The translations under genes were made by a program, and so were the position numbers. From Hydractinia symbiolongicarpus (Eukaryota; Cnidaria; Hydrozoa; Anthoathecata; Hydractiniidae): DNA of 64,000 nt. The stretch spans positions 9,779,001-9,843,000 of the forward strand of contig NC_079888.1 in assembly GCF_029227915.1 (NCBI RefSeq). Reading direction: 5' to 3'. Positions 39,201-48,210 of this stretch are shown piece after piece; position 1 is the stretch's first letter; each line of letters starts with the position of its first letter. Under the pieces are notes generated by a model. That model saw only the letters and a program-made list of their open reading frames with translations. It did no database searches and was not told where the DNA came from.

Positions 39201-42200
39201 AACAGATCGTGATATCGGCAAGAATGCGCAAATTGAGTATTCGATGTCAAACAATGACTTGTTCTCAATTGATGCAGTATCTGGACGTGTACAAACATTG
39301 AGACCTTTGGATCGAGAGGAAAAAGATAAATATAACTTGGAAATTACAGTTTACGACAAAGGTGTACCGCGGCGTCAAACCAACGCTATTCTTAACATCA
39401 CAGTACTTGATGTCGACGATAACTGTCCGATATTTGCAGCTAACGTTTATAACGCTAACGTTGAAGAGAATGCAGACTTTGGCACATTTGTATTGCAAGT
39501 GTCGGCGACAGATGCGGATATTGGTACTAATGCTATATTAAATTATGGAGTTTTTGAAACCAACGGTCCGTTCACGATTAATCAAGATAGTGGCAATATT
39601 ACGGTAGCCGGAGACGTAGATTTGGAATACACACAAACGTATTATATGAAAATTAGGGCTGGCTCATTGACGTGTGGAATAAAAGTTAACGGAACTAACG
39701 TCGGAGAAGGTGGAAAAACTGACAACCAAAACTACACTTTGACCTATGTTTACGTCACCGTTATTGACAAGAATGATAATAGCCCGGTTTTCCGAAACGG
39801 GAAGGAAAAAATCCACTTTAATCGGATTGACATGATTCACTTAATCACGCTTAATGCTACTGATGATGATTCAGGTCCTGGTGGAGAGGTAGGGAAAAAT
39901 CTTGCACTGATTTATATTAACTGTTTATTCACTTCTTTTAATTTTGTAATGTATTGTGCATCTTCTCACGTAGGTTGCATATCGCCTTGCAGAAACAAAG
40001 CAACAAAATGTGAACGGAACAATCGAAAACTATGTGGTTGTGGAGGCTTACGATCACGCTCCTACTCCTCTTGTCTCAAACCAGACTTTAGTTGTGGTGA
40101 ATGACATACGCTGTGATCGAATGCTGTTCGAAGTTTCGCAAAATGGTAGCGTGACTGTGAAAGCATTGTGTTCACTAACGAACACGAAAACATCTATCAA
40201 TTTGCTGGTAGGCGAAACTTTAGATTTGGAATGTAAAACTACCGGCAACGTCAACGACGTGAAATACAGATGGGTAAAAGACGGCAACGTTGTGTCGACA
40301 TGGAGTAAAAGTGGAAAACTTCAGATAGAAGATGTCCAGCAGAATCAAGAAGGTGTCTATGCCTGCGTGGCCTCCAGTGTTGCGGGCGTTATCCAATCCA
40401 CAGCCACGGAAGTTGTTGTACAAGGTAAAGCTACTTTTACCTATAGAGTCTTTACCGCACTTGGTCTTGTGTCGTTTGTTTACATTTGCTTCTCGACTAT
40501 ATTAGTTTGGCCTGGATCTGTTCCGTTTTTTGTGTGTGTATACTTGCCTATCGAGTATTTGCTTCTCTCAGCCTCTTTGGTATTTACGGTACTTTCCGTT
40601 TTGATTTACGTAAGGGAGAAAATGTAATGGGGCGGCTTCAACTTTAATGATCTAGCTTACGTGTGAATACATTTTTATAATTTAGAAAAACCAGTCATTG
40701 TCAAACAACCAATTTCACAAACAGTCGGCATCGACGGTACAGTTATTCTGAAAATCGCTGCTTCAGGTGATCCAATTCCCACATACCAGTGGTACAGAGA
40801 CGGTAGTAAGTACAAGGGGTATACATCCAGTAACCTTACATTGAGAGACACCATTCAAGCTGATTCGGGAAAATACTACTGCATCGTCGAGAATTCAGTT
40901 GGCTCCGTGAAGTCGGATGAAGTAAAGCTTCGCGTTGTTGACCATTCAACCGTGGTGGTAATGAAGGTTGCTATTGACAAACCAGATTTAAAGCAAAATT
41001 GTCAAAATTTCATCATAGAAGATTTTGAGAAAAGTTTAACGGGTGTCATAACAAACAAACTGGTGGTTACAGAACATCCGAAACTCGATCCGAAATTCTG
41101 TAAAATTACGGCCTGCAGTAGGAATCCTTGTTCAAACGGTGGTACTTGCTCTGTAACAGAGACTGGATTTATGTGTGTTTGCCCAACGTCTTGGACTGGT
41201 GATAATTGCGAAAGGGATTTAAATGAGTGCAACCAAGGCTCCTCAATATGTTATGGTAATAGCACCTGTGCTAATTTGGAAGGATCATACTCATGCAAGT
41301 GTCCAAGCCATTTAACTGGTCGAAATTGCGAATACTCCACAGATGCCTGTAAAGCAAATCTATGCGATAAATCCAGTGACTTGTGTGTGGCGTCACAGAA
41401 CAGAAACCGTTCGTGCGTTAAGAAATCCACCGAGGTCACACTCAACATTAACTCGAAATCATTCACGCCATGGAACGATCAAAATCGATTTGTTTTGGAA
41501 GAAATGCTCAACCAGATCATAAAGACAAGAAAGGCTCAGCGCACGACGAGTCGCCGTAAACGTAGAAATACAGGTAACTCGGTAGATTTTGGTGTGTGCA
41601 CGATCCATATCACCAACCACGAAGTCGTTAGTGCAACCGAAAGCAAGATCAAACTGGCTTTAGACTGTTATGGGTCAAATGATACAGTATTAATCACGTT
41701 AACACCAAAGCTTCTCGTTGATTTGTGCGGTCAGTTACTTGGAGCAGGTAACACCCTCCTCCAGTGTGGTCAGCCAGGCTCAATGACCAAAAAAGAAGTG
41801 AAAAAAACTGACCCAGCGACTGTAGATATTCACGTTGTGATTGAGGACAAAAAGACAGGCAAGGCTCTTCCCGCAGAAGAAGCCATCGATTTGTTGGAAA
41901 AGAAGAAGGACCAATTTCCTTCTAGTTATAACATGTTAAGCGCAAATGGTAGAGGTAAAAGAACACAGGAGGAGAAAAAAAAGAACACGGTTGTTATTGC
42001 TGTTGTTGTTTGCTTATGTCTAGCACTAGTAGCTGCGGTTGCCATTTTTCTTTTCGTCAGACATAAAAATCAAAGTCGAGGTAAAGGGACTGACGTCATG
42101 CATCAACGTTCAGTTATGTTGCGTAGTGATCCGACGAGTTCTTCACAGCTTGTGCCTCGAGGAAGTGTAGATGACGGCATACCGAACGAAAATTTGGCCT

Positions 42201-42631
42201 ACAACGACGACGATGAAGAAATAAATAACGGCACGTTTATGTTCGAAATGCCGGCAAATTTGAAAGCGTCAAACAAAAAAACAGAGGACATTGAGAAAGT
42301 TGGATGGTATCATGGCGAGGTTAGCGAAACAAGCGTTGAAAAACTTTTATCCCAATGTAATGAAGCAGGCACCTATTTGCTTTACAAAAACGCATCGAAA
42401 GAGTACGTTCTTGGCGTAAAAGCGTCGCCTGGAGGACCCTCAGTGCACCACTTCTCAATCAATATTCCTAGCGAAGGAAGGTTCAACGTCCAGTTTGGTT
42501 CAATGGACCCTATGACATTTAATAGCGTTTCTCGTCTTATCGAATATTACAGTGTTCATACAATATCCTTTGACGACGACATGATACCCGATGTCGTTCT
42601 TACGTCGCCATTGCTTAAGTCAGCGCTGTAA
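24735..42631 (+). CDS. Hedgling: Hedge-VWA-cadherin-Ig-EGF-TM-SH2 receptor-like protein
   Basis: 28 exons join in phase: 24735-25116, 27138-27275, 27577-27737, 27866-28039, 28243-28355, 28677-28798, 28961-29077, 29194-29324, 29520-29680, 29800-30076, 30239-30899, 31020-31343, 31835-32121, 32239-32467, 32744-32932, 33009-33607, 33713-33818, 34060-34267, 34417-34660, 35104-35310, 35553-35748, 36300-36515, 36620-36727, 36855-37646, 37727-38800, 38978-39888, 39974-40424, 40686-42631. The total is 10524 nt, 3507 residues plus stop, with GT-AG at every junction. Order: signal peptide (1-19), Hedge (about 30-173), VWA (about 180-360), cadherin repeats (about 465-2710), two Ig, two EGF, juxtamembrane segment, membrane span (about 3293-3317), SH2 (about 3400-3488). 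This is the Hedgling plan: a hedgehog N-terminal domain on a giant cadherin, with no Hog autoprocessing domain. It should act at the cell surface. Exon edges are my own splice calls. No lesion is seen. Ligand and partners are unknown. Confidence 0.93.
27577..28798 (+). other. Hedgling exons 3-6: von Willebrand A domain
   Basis: The VWA/integrin-I fold has a full MIDAS metal site: DLAIVVDTSGSVG (DxSxS) in exon 3, a Thr in the loop GANTATGNALI in exon 4, and the Asp in IGILMTDGYSNGG in exon 5. The C-terminal strand and helix end at FTDLSSFVDQISTVSC in exon 6. The intact MIDAS predicts divalent-cation-dependent ligand binding. Exons 7-9 (28961-29680) then encode a beta-rich segment of unknown fold (VKSSVTIEVQDK, FLYVSFKLKNPGPL) before the first cadherin repeat. 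Confidence 0.9.
29575..39888 (+). other. Hedgling exons 9-26: 21 cadherin repeats
   Basis: I count 21 extracellular cadherin repeats by their LDRE (or LDYE/FDRE) and DxNDNxPxF calcium motifs. Good examples are ELDRETKETYSL with DENDNHPVF (repeat 3), ALDRETQSAYTL with DINDNTPVF (8), NLDRETKGSHQI with DMNDNNP (14) and PLDREEKDKYNL with DVDDNCPIF (20). Repeat 6 has lost the motif (KLEYGTKN, DTNDFKPVF) and repeat 16 is short (DFEKKFSY). Repeat 21 carries an insertion of about 20 residues with a Cys. A decayed 22nd repeat spans the exon 26/27 boundary (NYVVVEAYDHAPTPL). Calcium-rigidified repeats make long adhesive rods. Confidence 0.9.
33855..33960. repeat. (TA)/(CATATA) microsatellite in Hedgling intron 17
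   Basis: Runs of TATATA and ATACATAC fill about 100 bp of the intron between exons 17 and 18. The adjacent 33961-34040 is of ordinary composition. Confidence 0.7.
39974..41985 (+). other. Hedgling exons 27-28: two Ig, two EGF, juxtamembrane segment
   Basis: Ig1 (40190-40424) has both Cys and the core Trp (LDLECKTTG, YRWVKDG, VYACVAS). Ig2 (40690-40935) keeps YQWYRDG and KYYCIVEN but has Ile where the first Cys should be (VILKIAASG). EGF1 (about 41109-41213) reads CSRNPCSNGGTC ... GDNCE. EGF2 (41214-41338) starts DLNEC, a calcium-binding EGF signature. Then come RRKRR (41552-41566), a 130-residue region with four Cys, and RGKR (41951-41962) just before the membrane span. Both basic stretches fit the furin pattern. 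Confidence 0.85.
41984..42631 (+). other. Hedgling membrane span, cytoplasmic tail and atypical SH2
   Basis: The span is TVVIAVVVCLCLALVAAVAI followed by FLFV, then RHK as the stop-transfer. The tail (about 190 residues) includes an acidic stretch with a tyrosine (ENLAYNDDDEE). It ends in an SH2 domain: GWYHGEVSETSVEKLL, GTYLLYKNASKEYVLGV, VHHFSINI, SRLIEYYSVHTI. The domain has the alpha-A, beta-B, beta-D and alpha-B landmarks of SH2. The invariant phosphotyrosine-binding Arg of FLVRES is a Tyr here (codon 42383-42385, about residue 3426), while the beta-D His is kept. Confidence 0.85.
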
Positions 42632-43223
42632 ATAAGGAATAGTGGGAGAACATTTAAACATAAGAAATGACTTACTCGAGACTCGATTATCTAAATTACA
42701 CCAGGCAAGCGAGACAAAAAAAAACAATTCGGTTACTCACCGCTGGATTTTATAAAAATGAAGCAAAACAAAAAAATCAGAACTTCTTTGTATGTTTAGT
42801 AATATGAGTGGTCTGTTATTGTAAGGAATTAAATGTATATAAACGAATTTTTATGTAAATGTAATTTTGTTCGAAGAGAATTGATATATTAAATGTTTTT
42901 TTATGTTTTGAACACAACATACCGATTCACATCGATGTTGTCCCATTGGAAAAGTGTTTTTAACCATGCGTGTAATTTTGCGTCCCAACGCAATATTAAT
43001 TTTTTAAAATATTTTAAAATATTACCAGTAAAGCCATCCTTACTACACACAGTTTTTGCCACCCAGTCTCATTATTTTAAGAATTGTCTATCCATCATTA
43101 CAATTATTTTCTAACCGATCAGGACATAAAAAGTAACAATGTTGATGCAATATATACTTATAATATTATGTTAAGTTAATTAGGCCTTTGATAGTTTTGA
43201 TGGTAATATTCACTTCACGATTG
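42632..43223. other. Hedgling 3' UTR and downstream spacer
   Basis: AT-rich, with no ORF of note. I see no canonical AATAAA signal within the first few hundred bases, only variants such as ATTAAA (about 42829 and 42888), so the polyadenylation site is not fixed. Confidence 0.4.
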
Positions 43224-43790
43224 TCAAATTTGAACACGAAGTTCTACATTTTCTCGACCTAGAAATTTCTTTTGATGGGTTAAGTATCTTCCAAAAGGAA
43301 ACGAACACTGGACTTGGTACAAATTACAAAAGCTATGCTCCATGGTCATATCGAAAATCTGGATCTGAAGTCTGGTAAATCCTGCAATGAGATTATGCCC
43401 ACCTAACAAGATAAACAAAGAAATAAGGATGGTTAAAAAATTCGCACCCTGGAATAGCTTTTAAGTTATGTTGTTAATAAGTTTATCAATTCGGAAAGAA
43501 ATATACCAAACTTAGAAAAAAAGAACAACTAAAGGATGCTGGTCAAGATGGTAAAGTGATCATTCTATCACTTAAGTGAAGGCTTCGAACATGCTTAAAA
43601 AAGAAAATAATGTTGTGTTTAAAACCATTCGACTTTAACCAATATGAACTACCAACTAACGGACCAACGCTCGCATATAGTCTACCAGTCCACATGTCGT
43701 TGTGGTAAGGCAAGCTATGTCGGTAAAACATTGTTTTGAACATGGTACGGCCAATGATAGTGATGTGTTCACGCTCATATTGATAATTAC
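43224..43790 (-). CDS. two 3' exons of an unidentified minus-strand gene
   Basis: On the minus strand one block starts after a TTTTTGTAG acceptor near 43792 and reads GNYQYEREHITIIGRTMFKT, MFYRHSLPYHNDMWTGRLYA, SVGPLVGSSYWLKSN to a weak donor near 43628. A second starts after ATCTTGTTAG at 43402 and reads GHNLIAGFTRLQIQIF, CNLYQVQCSFPFG, GRENVELRVQI to the stop at 43224. Both introns are phase 1, so the blocks join in frame. The C-x6-C, PFG and GxxxxxVQI layout faintly recalls ML/NPC2-like lipid-binding domains, but I cannot claim that family. The upstream exon is not found. The gene converges with Hedgling about 600 bp away. Confidence 0.38.
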
Positions 43791-44509
43791 CTACAAAAAC
43801 AATTTTTATTAAATCTTTACGCAACAAGATGAATTTGATTCCAGCAACGTCATTGTTAACTTCGTTAAGAAAAACACTATAATAAGAGACACGAATGATA
43901 ATTAGTCAATCTTATTAAGTAAAGAAGCTGGATATATCAAATATTTGGAAACCTTCTCAAGATTGGCCTTAAAGTCTCAAGAAAACATTAATTATTTTAC
44001 ATTTATTTTTTTAATTGCTTACGATGACTTTTTAAACAATTCCAATTACTTTTATGTTTTTAATTATAAAATTTCTTCTTACACATTTTATTTCCGAATA
44101 ATCTATTAGCTGCTTCCTCCAAGGTTAGTTTAAACACGACGTGGAGATTTCATTATTTTAATTTTTCTATCCTAGCAAAATGGCTACCTTATTCGATTTA
44201 TCCTTTTTATATCATGTTATGTTTGTTTCTACTCCCTCTCCCTTTTTTTTGGAATCCCGAGAGTAATTTATATCTTTTTCAGAATAATTATCTATTTAGC
44301 ATTTTAAATAAAAAAATCCCAAAAGACGTAAAATAAAAGCGTTTTTTTATTAATTAACAAAGAAATAATTAAGATTTATTCAAGCTCGTAGTTGTAAAAA
44401 GTTTCATATGTGAAGCGCAGTAATCTTATGATTTGAAAATTTCAGCTGGCAGAATTTATTAATGCAGGCAAGTTGTTTAATTGTTTGAGAATATCAACCT
44501 GTACAAAAA

Positions 44510-45583
44510 ATGGTTTTAACTTGTACACAAGAAATTATTATGTACACTAACGATACAATATTCTTACGAAATTTATCAGACAGACAATTTTTTCCAGAAA
44601 CTGTTCAAGTGGTTCTTGTAATATGTTATGTTTCTCTGTATACAGTCAATTTAATTGGTAATACTTCGATATGGATAGCTATTATTTCTCAAAAGACACT
44701 TCACACACCAATGAACTATTTTCTGTTGAACTTATCACTTGCACATATTGTTTCGGGTAGTAATGCTGTCTTCTTTGCTTTTGTAACAGACACAGGCTCA
44801 GTTGTGAATTCTCAAACTAGCCTGGACGCTTTGTGCGCTTGCAGCGAAGGATTATGTGTATACTTTACTGGTGTTGGTACATATCTTTTCACCTTATGTG
44901 GCATCAGTCTAAACAGATATATAGTTATTAAATATCCCACGAGGAGAAACCTTCTCATGAAAGGCAAAGGAGTTCTTTTATATAGTGTTTTCGTCTGGTT
45001 ATTATGCAGTGGCATTACACTACCTTCTTTTGTTTCATTTCAATACAACAAAAATATTCGTTTATGCTTACGAAGCTGGCAACATTTTGAGCATCCTTTT
45101 ATTTACCGAGCTGTCATGTTCACGATTTCGTTTTTTGTCCCGATCACTTGTCTTATGATCACTTTGTGTACAATCATTTGGAAACGTTGGAGCATCAACG
45201 AAGGCTTGGGCAGGTATGCCACAAATATCATTACACTGAACCTGCAAAAAGCAGAAAGACAAATAGGCACCTCTTTTCTAGTATTTTTTATCACCTGGCT
45301 GCCCTTTTCAATCTATTGGTGCTTGTGGACGGGAGGATATTTCAAAGGGTGTGATGGGAGCATCAACGCCATGAAATGGATCAGATTAACAGTTTTATTT
45401 TCAACACTAAATGGCAGCATTGATCCTTTTATTTATACTTTTGGTAGCACTAACTTGCGAGTAGCCGTGGTTTCATCTTTTAGAACAATCTTTCCACAAG
45501 CAAAGAACGGCCGTCTACCACAAAAAGAAAAAATGGACAGAATTAGAATGATGTCTGTAGCAACAATCTCGTCGCAAGTGTAA
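44510..45583 (+). CDS. class A (rhodopsin-like) GPCR, intronless
   Basis: 357 residues with seven hydrophobic helices and two N-glycosylation sites before TM1 (NDT, NLS). Landmarks: TM1 NLIGNTSIW (Asn1.50), TM2 LNLSLAHIVSG, extracellular Cys before TM3, TM3 end SLNRYIVIKYP, TM4 Trp (FVWLLCSG), TM5 Pro (FFVPITCL), TM6 FITWLPFSIYW, TM7 NGSIDPFIYTFG, then a short tail. Three switch positions deviate from consensus: His instead of Asp2.50, Asn instead of Asp in DRY, Asp instead of Asn in NPxxY. The family is probably peptide-receptor-like; the ligand is unknown. Single-exon receptors of this sort are common in cnidarians. The start at 44510 is chosen as the longest frame; ATG at 44540 is an alternative. 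Confidence 0.85.
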   Translation: MVLTCTQEIIMYTNDTIFLRNLSDRQFFPETVQVVLVICYVSLYTVNLIGNTSIWIAIISQKTLHTPMNYFLLNLSLAHIVSGSNAVFFAFVTDTGSVVNSQTSLDALCACSEGLCVYFTGVGTYLFTLCGISLNRYIVIKYPTRRNLLMKGKGVLLYSVFVWLLCSGITLPSFVSFQYNKNIRLCLRSWQHFEHPFIYRAVMFTISFFVPITCLMITLCTIIWKRWSINEGLGRYATNIITLNLQKAERQIGTSFLVFFITWLPFSIYWCLWTGGYFKGCDGSINAMKWIRLTVLFSTLNGSIDPFIYTFGSTNLRVAVVSSFRTIFPQAKNGRLPQKEKMDRIRMMSVATISSQV

Positions 45584-46230
45584 AATACAATGAAATATCA
45601 GGACCCCAGTCCCCAGTTAAAAAAAATTTAGACATAAACCTACTAATATAGGCATTGGGTCAAATTTTTGTCTGCATAAAAAGGCTGACGCTGGAACTGG
45701 ATGTCACATCAGTTAAAAAAGTTTAAAAGTTTATACTTCTTGAAAAAGTAAAAATTTCAAACAGAAAAATTATATACGAGATTTTTTGTTGCTTGTGGCA
45801 AATCGGAGCTGAGATATAAATGTGCCTTGCCTAACTCTGACGTTATCCAAGAAAATGTAAGCATTGGCAAAAAAATAAACCCTTCTGCCTTGTTTGATGG
45901 TAATTATGTTTTAACTTATATTTGCATCTTGTGATAAAAAGTTAATTAGTACAGTTAATTTGTAAAACAAAACTGTATCAACTATTTTGTCTGATCTGTA
46001 ATGGTGCTTGTGTTTTCTCAAAAATTTTCTGCAAAATCTGTATTTGTGTGCACCTTACCGCTGCATTTACGAAGGTAGACTTGGACCCCGATTACACGAC
46101 TCTCCCCCCCCACTTATTATTTTATTAAGTGTAGATGATGCTTTAATTTTCAAGACCGAAAGAATGTAAAGTATTTCATGAAAATAACATTGTAAAATGG
46201 CTTCTTGCAAAGACGGTTGTTTATTGTCAT
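45584..46230. other. GPCR 3' flank, no gene seen
   Basis: AT-rich spacer between the receptor stop codon and the hAT-like element. No ORF or repeat of note. Confidence 0.4.
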
Positions 46231-46770
46231 CAGGTGCGGATCCAGGGTTAGTCAGATAAGTCGCGTGACTAAGTGTAAATTTGACGAAAAATGTTAGCCA
46301 AGCGAAGATGTCGACGATCCAGGCGTTGCAAACGGAGGGCGTTAAAAATTGTAATTTTTTTACGGCGAAAAGCCATGGTTCACAGCCCTCTCCAATTCGC
46401 CTATAGCGATGTTGACGTCAAAGTTGTGACGTCGCTACCATATAGACTGAGAGGCTTTCAAGTTATAGCTTACAGATTTTGACTGATTCATTTTGACTAA
46501 TCAGTCACTCAGTCAGTCAAAAATCAAATAGCTATGGCCCGCAACCCTCCCCATCTCACCTAAGGGGCCGTTGACGTCAAAATCGTGACGTAATTTTCAC
46601 ACTCTATGCGTAGTCCAACAATATGTGGCCCGCAGCCGCCAAAGGAAATTTAGGTTCCGTACTGCGTGGTTACTGATAACCTGTTAGGCTATAGTTTTAA
46701 CTCCCATCCGTCAGGATTAGTCAAAGACTCACGCCTTTTGACTTGGATTCTTTCCGTACTATTATTGATT

Positions 46771-48210
46771 ATGGCCGCAGCAGATATGTTGGCGCGGGTG
46801 CTTACTGATTTAAAGTGTGATAATTTTGAATCTGTTCGTAAAATGCAAAAAGAACTTTTAGAAAGTGTTTATTCTCGAGCATTTTTGTTGTCTGGGGATA
46901 TTTATCCCTTGGTTGGTAAGAGTCTTCATCGGAATTTAGGTCCAGATATATACCTTCCATCTGAGGCGAGGTGTGAAGATAAAGGAATTATTGCTTTAAG
47001 GTGAGAAGTATGTTTTTTACTCTCCAACACACCTTGCATTTATTTAAAGGTTTTCAGTATATCTGCTACGAAAAGCTAGTTGGGGAGAGCTTTATACAAC
47101 AGACTATTAAAACCAAATACAAAAAGATTTAATTAGCTAATAGCTAGGGCTAATACACCTTTACGATAATTCGGAAAAAATAACACTCCATCGTAGCTTA
47201 TTTTGCAATCGGAGGAGGTAAACATTACACTTTTATAAGAGTTTATTAAGGAGAAAACACGTTTTTTCGTGATAACTTTTCTTGCCACGTTTTGTTTTTA
47301 ATGAAAAGTACACATAAGTTGTATCTTATTATTATTAACGTTTCCTGAAAATTTTAAAGAAATTGATACGACGGAAGTTAAAAAGCTGGAGAAAACACGC
47401 TTTCGTCTCTAACAAACTCTCATAAAAACACGAGTTTTACCTCCTTTTTTCCGATATTGTAAAACAATGGAGAGCCGTAGGAACGCATGTACAATTGAAT
47501 TATCATAAAGGTGTATTGTTTTTGTAATATGAGCTTTGAACAGAATTTTCAGCATTGCGGAGGAATTCTTTTTCAATTAATATTTGTGTTGTTATTAGAA
47601 GCAAGAACTTGACATCTGGATAAGTAAGGTTGGTGATGAAAATAAACAACTCTTCGAATGACTATTAAGAAACAAAGTTTGTTGAGTAAAAGGTCATGGT
47701 AAAATATATTATTTTTAGATCCAATCCATCAGGAGACTGTCTATACAGCTCAGCATCGTTGGTATAGGTATAGGTGATAATTCTCTTGTTGATGTTTTGA
47801 GAATCTTGACATCCATAGAACTTTTCTTGCATCCTTCCTTTTATTCCAATCATACTTGTTTTCAATTTGCTTTTAAAAACCAAAAGGCAAATATTTTTAT
47901 ATCTGAGAAAAGTTTATTCAGATTTTCCCTTTCCTATATTGTTTGTGATATGACTCTTTCTCCTGAGGAGGCAGTTAAAGCAGAAGCAATCAACAACTGT
48001 ACCCCCAAGACATGGTTTCCTTTTCTATCAATACTTGCCTTGTCAACAGTAATAAAGAGAAAAATTAACACATTTTACCCACAATTCGGTTTGTTACAGT
48101 TTGTTACAACTTTCTTTACACAGTGTATATCGCCACACCCATCTATTTTACCTGATGAAGATCAGTTAAAAATTTATTTTGTTATGAAGATATTGTTAAG
48201 TCTGGTGTAG
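46771..48210 (+). pseudogene. OTU/vertnin-like protein gene, two exons, frameshifted
   Basis: Exon 1 (46771 or 46666 to 47000, donor GTGAGA) encodes MAAADMLARVLTDLKCDNFE and ends YLPSEARCEDKGIIALR. Exon 2 (47720, acceptor TTTTTAG, to 48210) begins in phase with SNPSGDCLYSSASLV, matching the OTU cysteine-protease motif (G-D/N-C-L-F/Y plus S/A). It then meets TAG. One frame over, the protein continues: DNSLVDVLRILTSIELFLHP and a long helical part to the stop. The break at about 47762-47775 lies in a GGTATAGGTATAGGT repeat, so slippage is the likely cause. OTU-like domains of this kind occur in deubiquitinases and in vertnin-like proteins. The catalytic His was not located. It sits inside the hAT-like element. 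Confidence 0.5.
47152..47517. mobile_element. palindromic MITE in the intron of the OTU-like gene
   Basis: The left end AATACACCTTTACGATAATTC and the right end (reverse complement AATACACCTTTATGATAATTC) differ at one base. Inner segments also pair (GGAGGTAAA ... TTTTAT-AGAGTTT on both arms), so the arms span most of its 366 bp. Coding capacity is nil. It lies between the two exons of the OTU-like gene. Confidence 0.65.

Noticed and set aside
24735-42631. Possibility that the Hedge domain belongs to a true hedgehog gene with a Hog domain
   Set aside because: Downstream in-phase exons encode VWA and cadherin repeats, and no Hint/Hog motif is found in the window.
42084-42631. Possibility of a tyrosine kinase after the SH2 domain
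   Set aside because: The frame stops at 42631 shortly after the SH2 and no kinase motifs follow before 44.5 kb.
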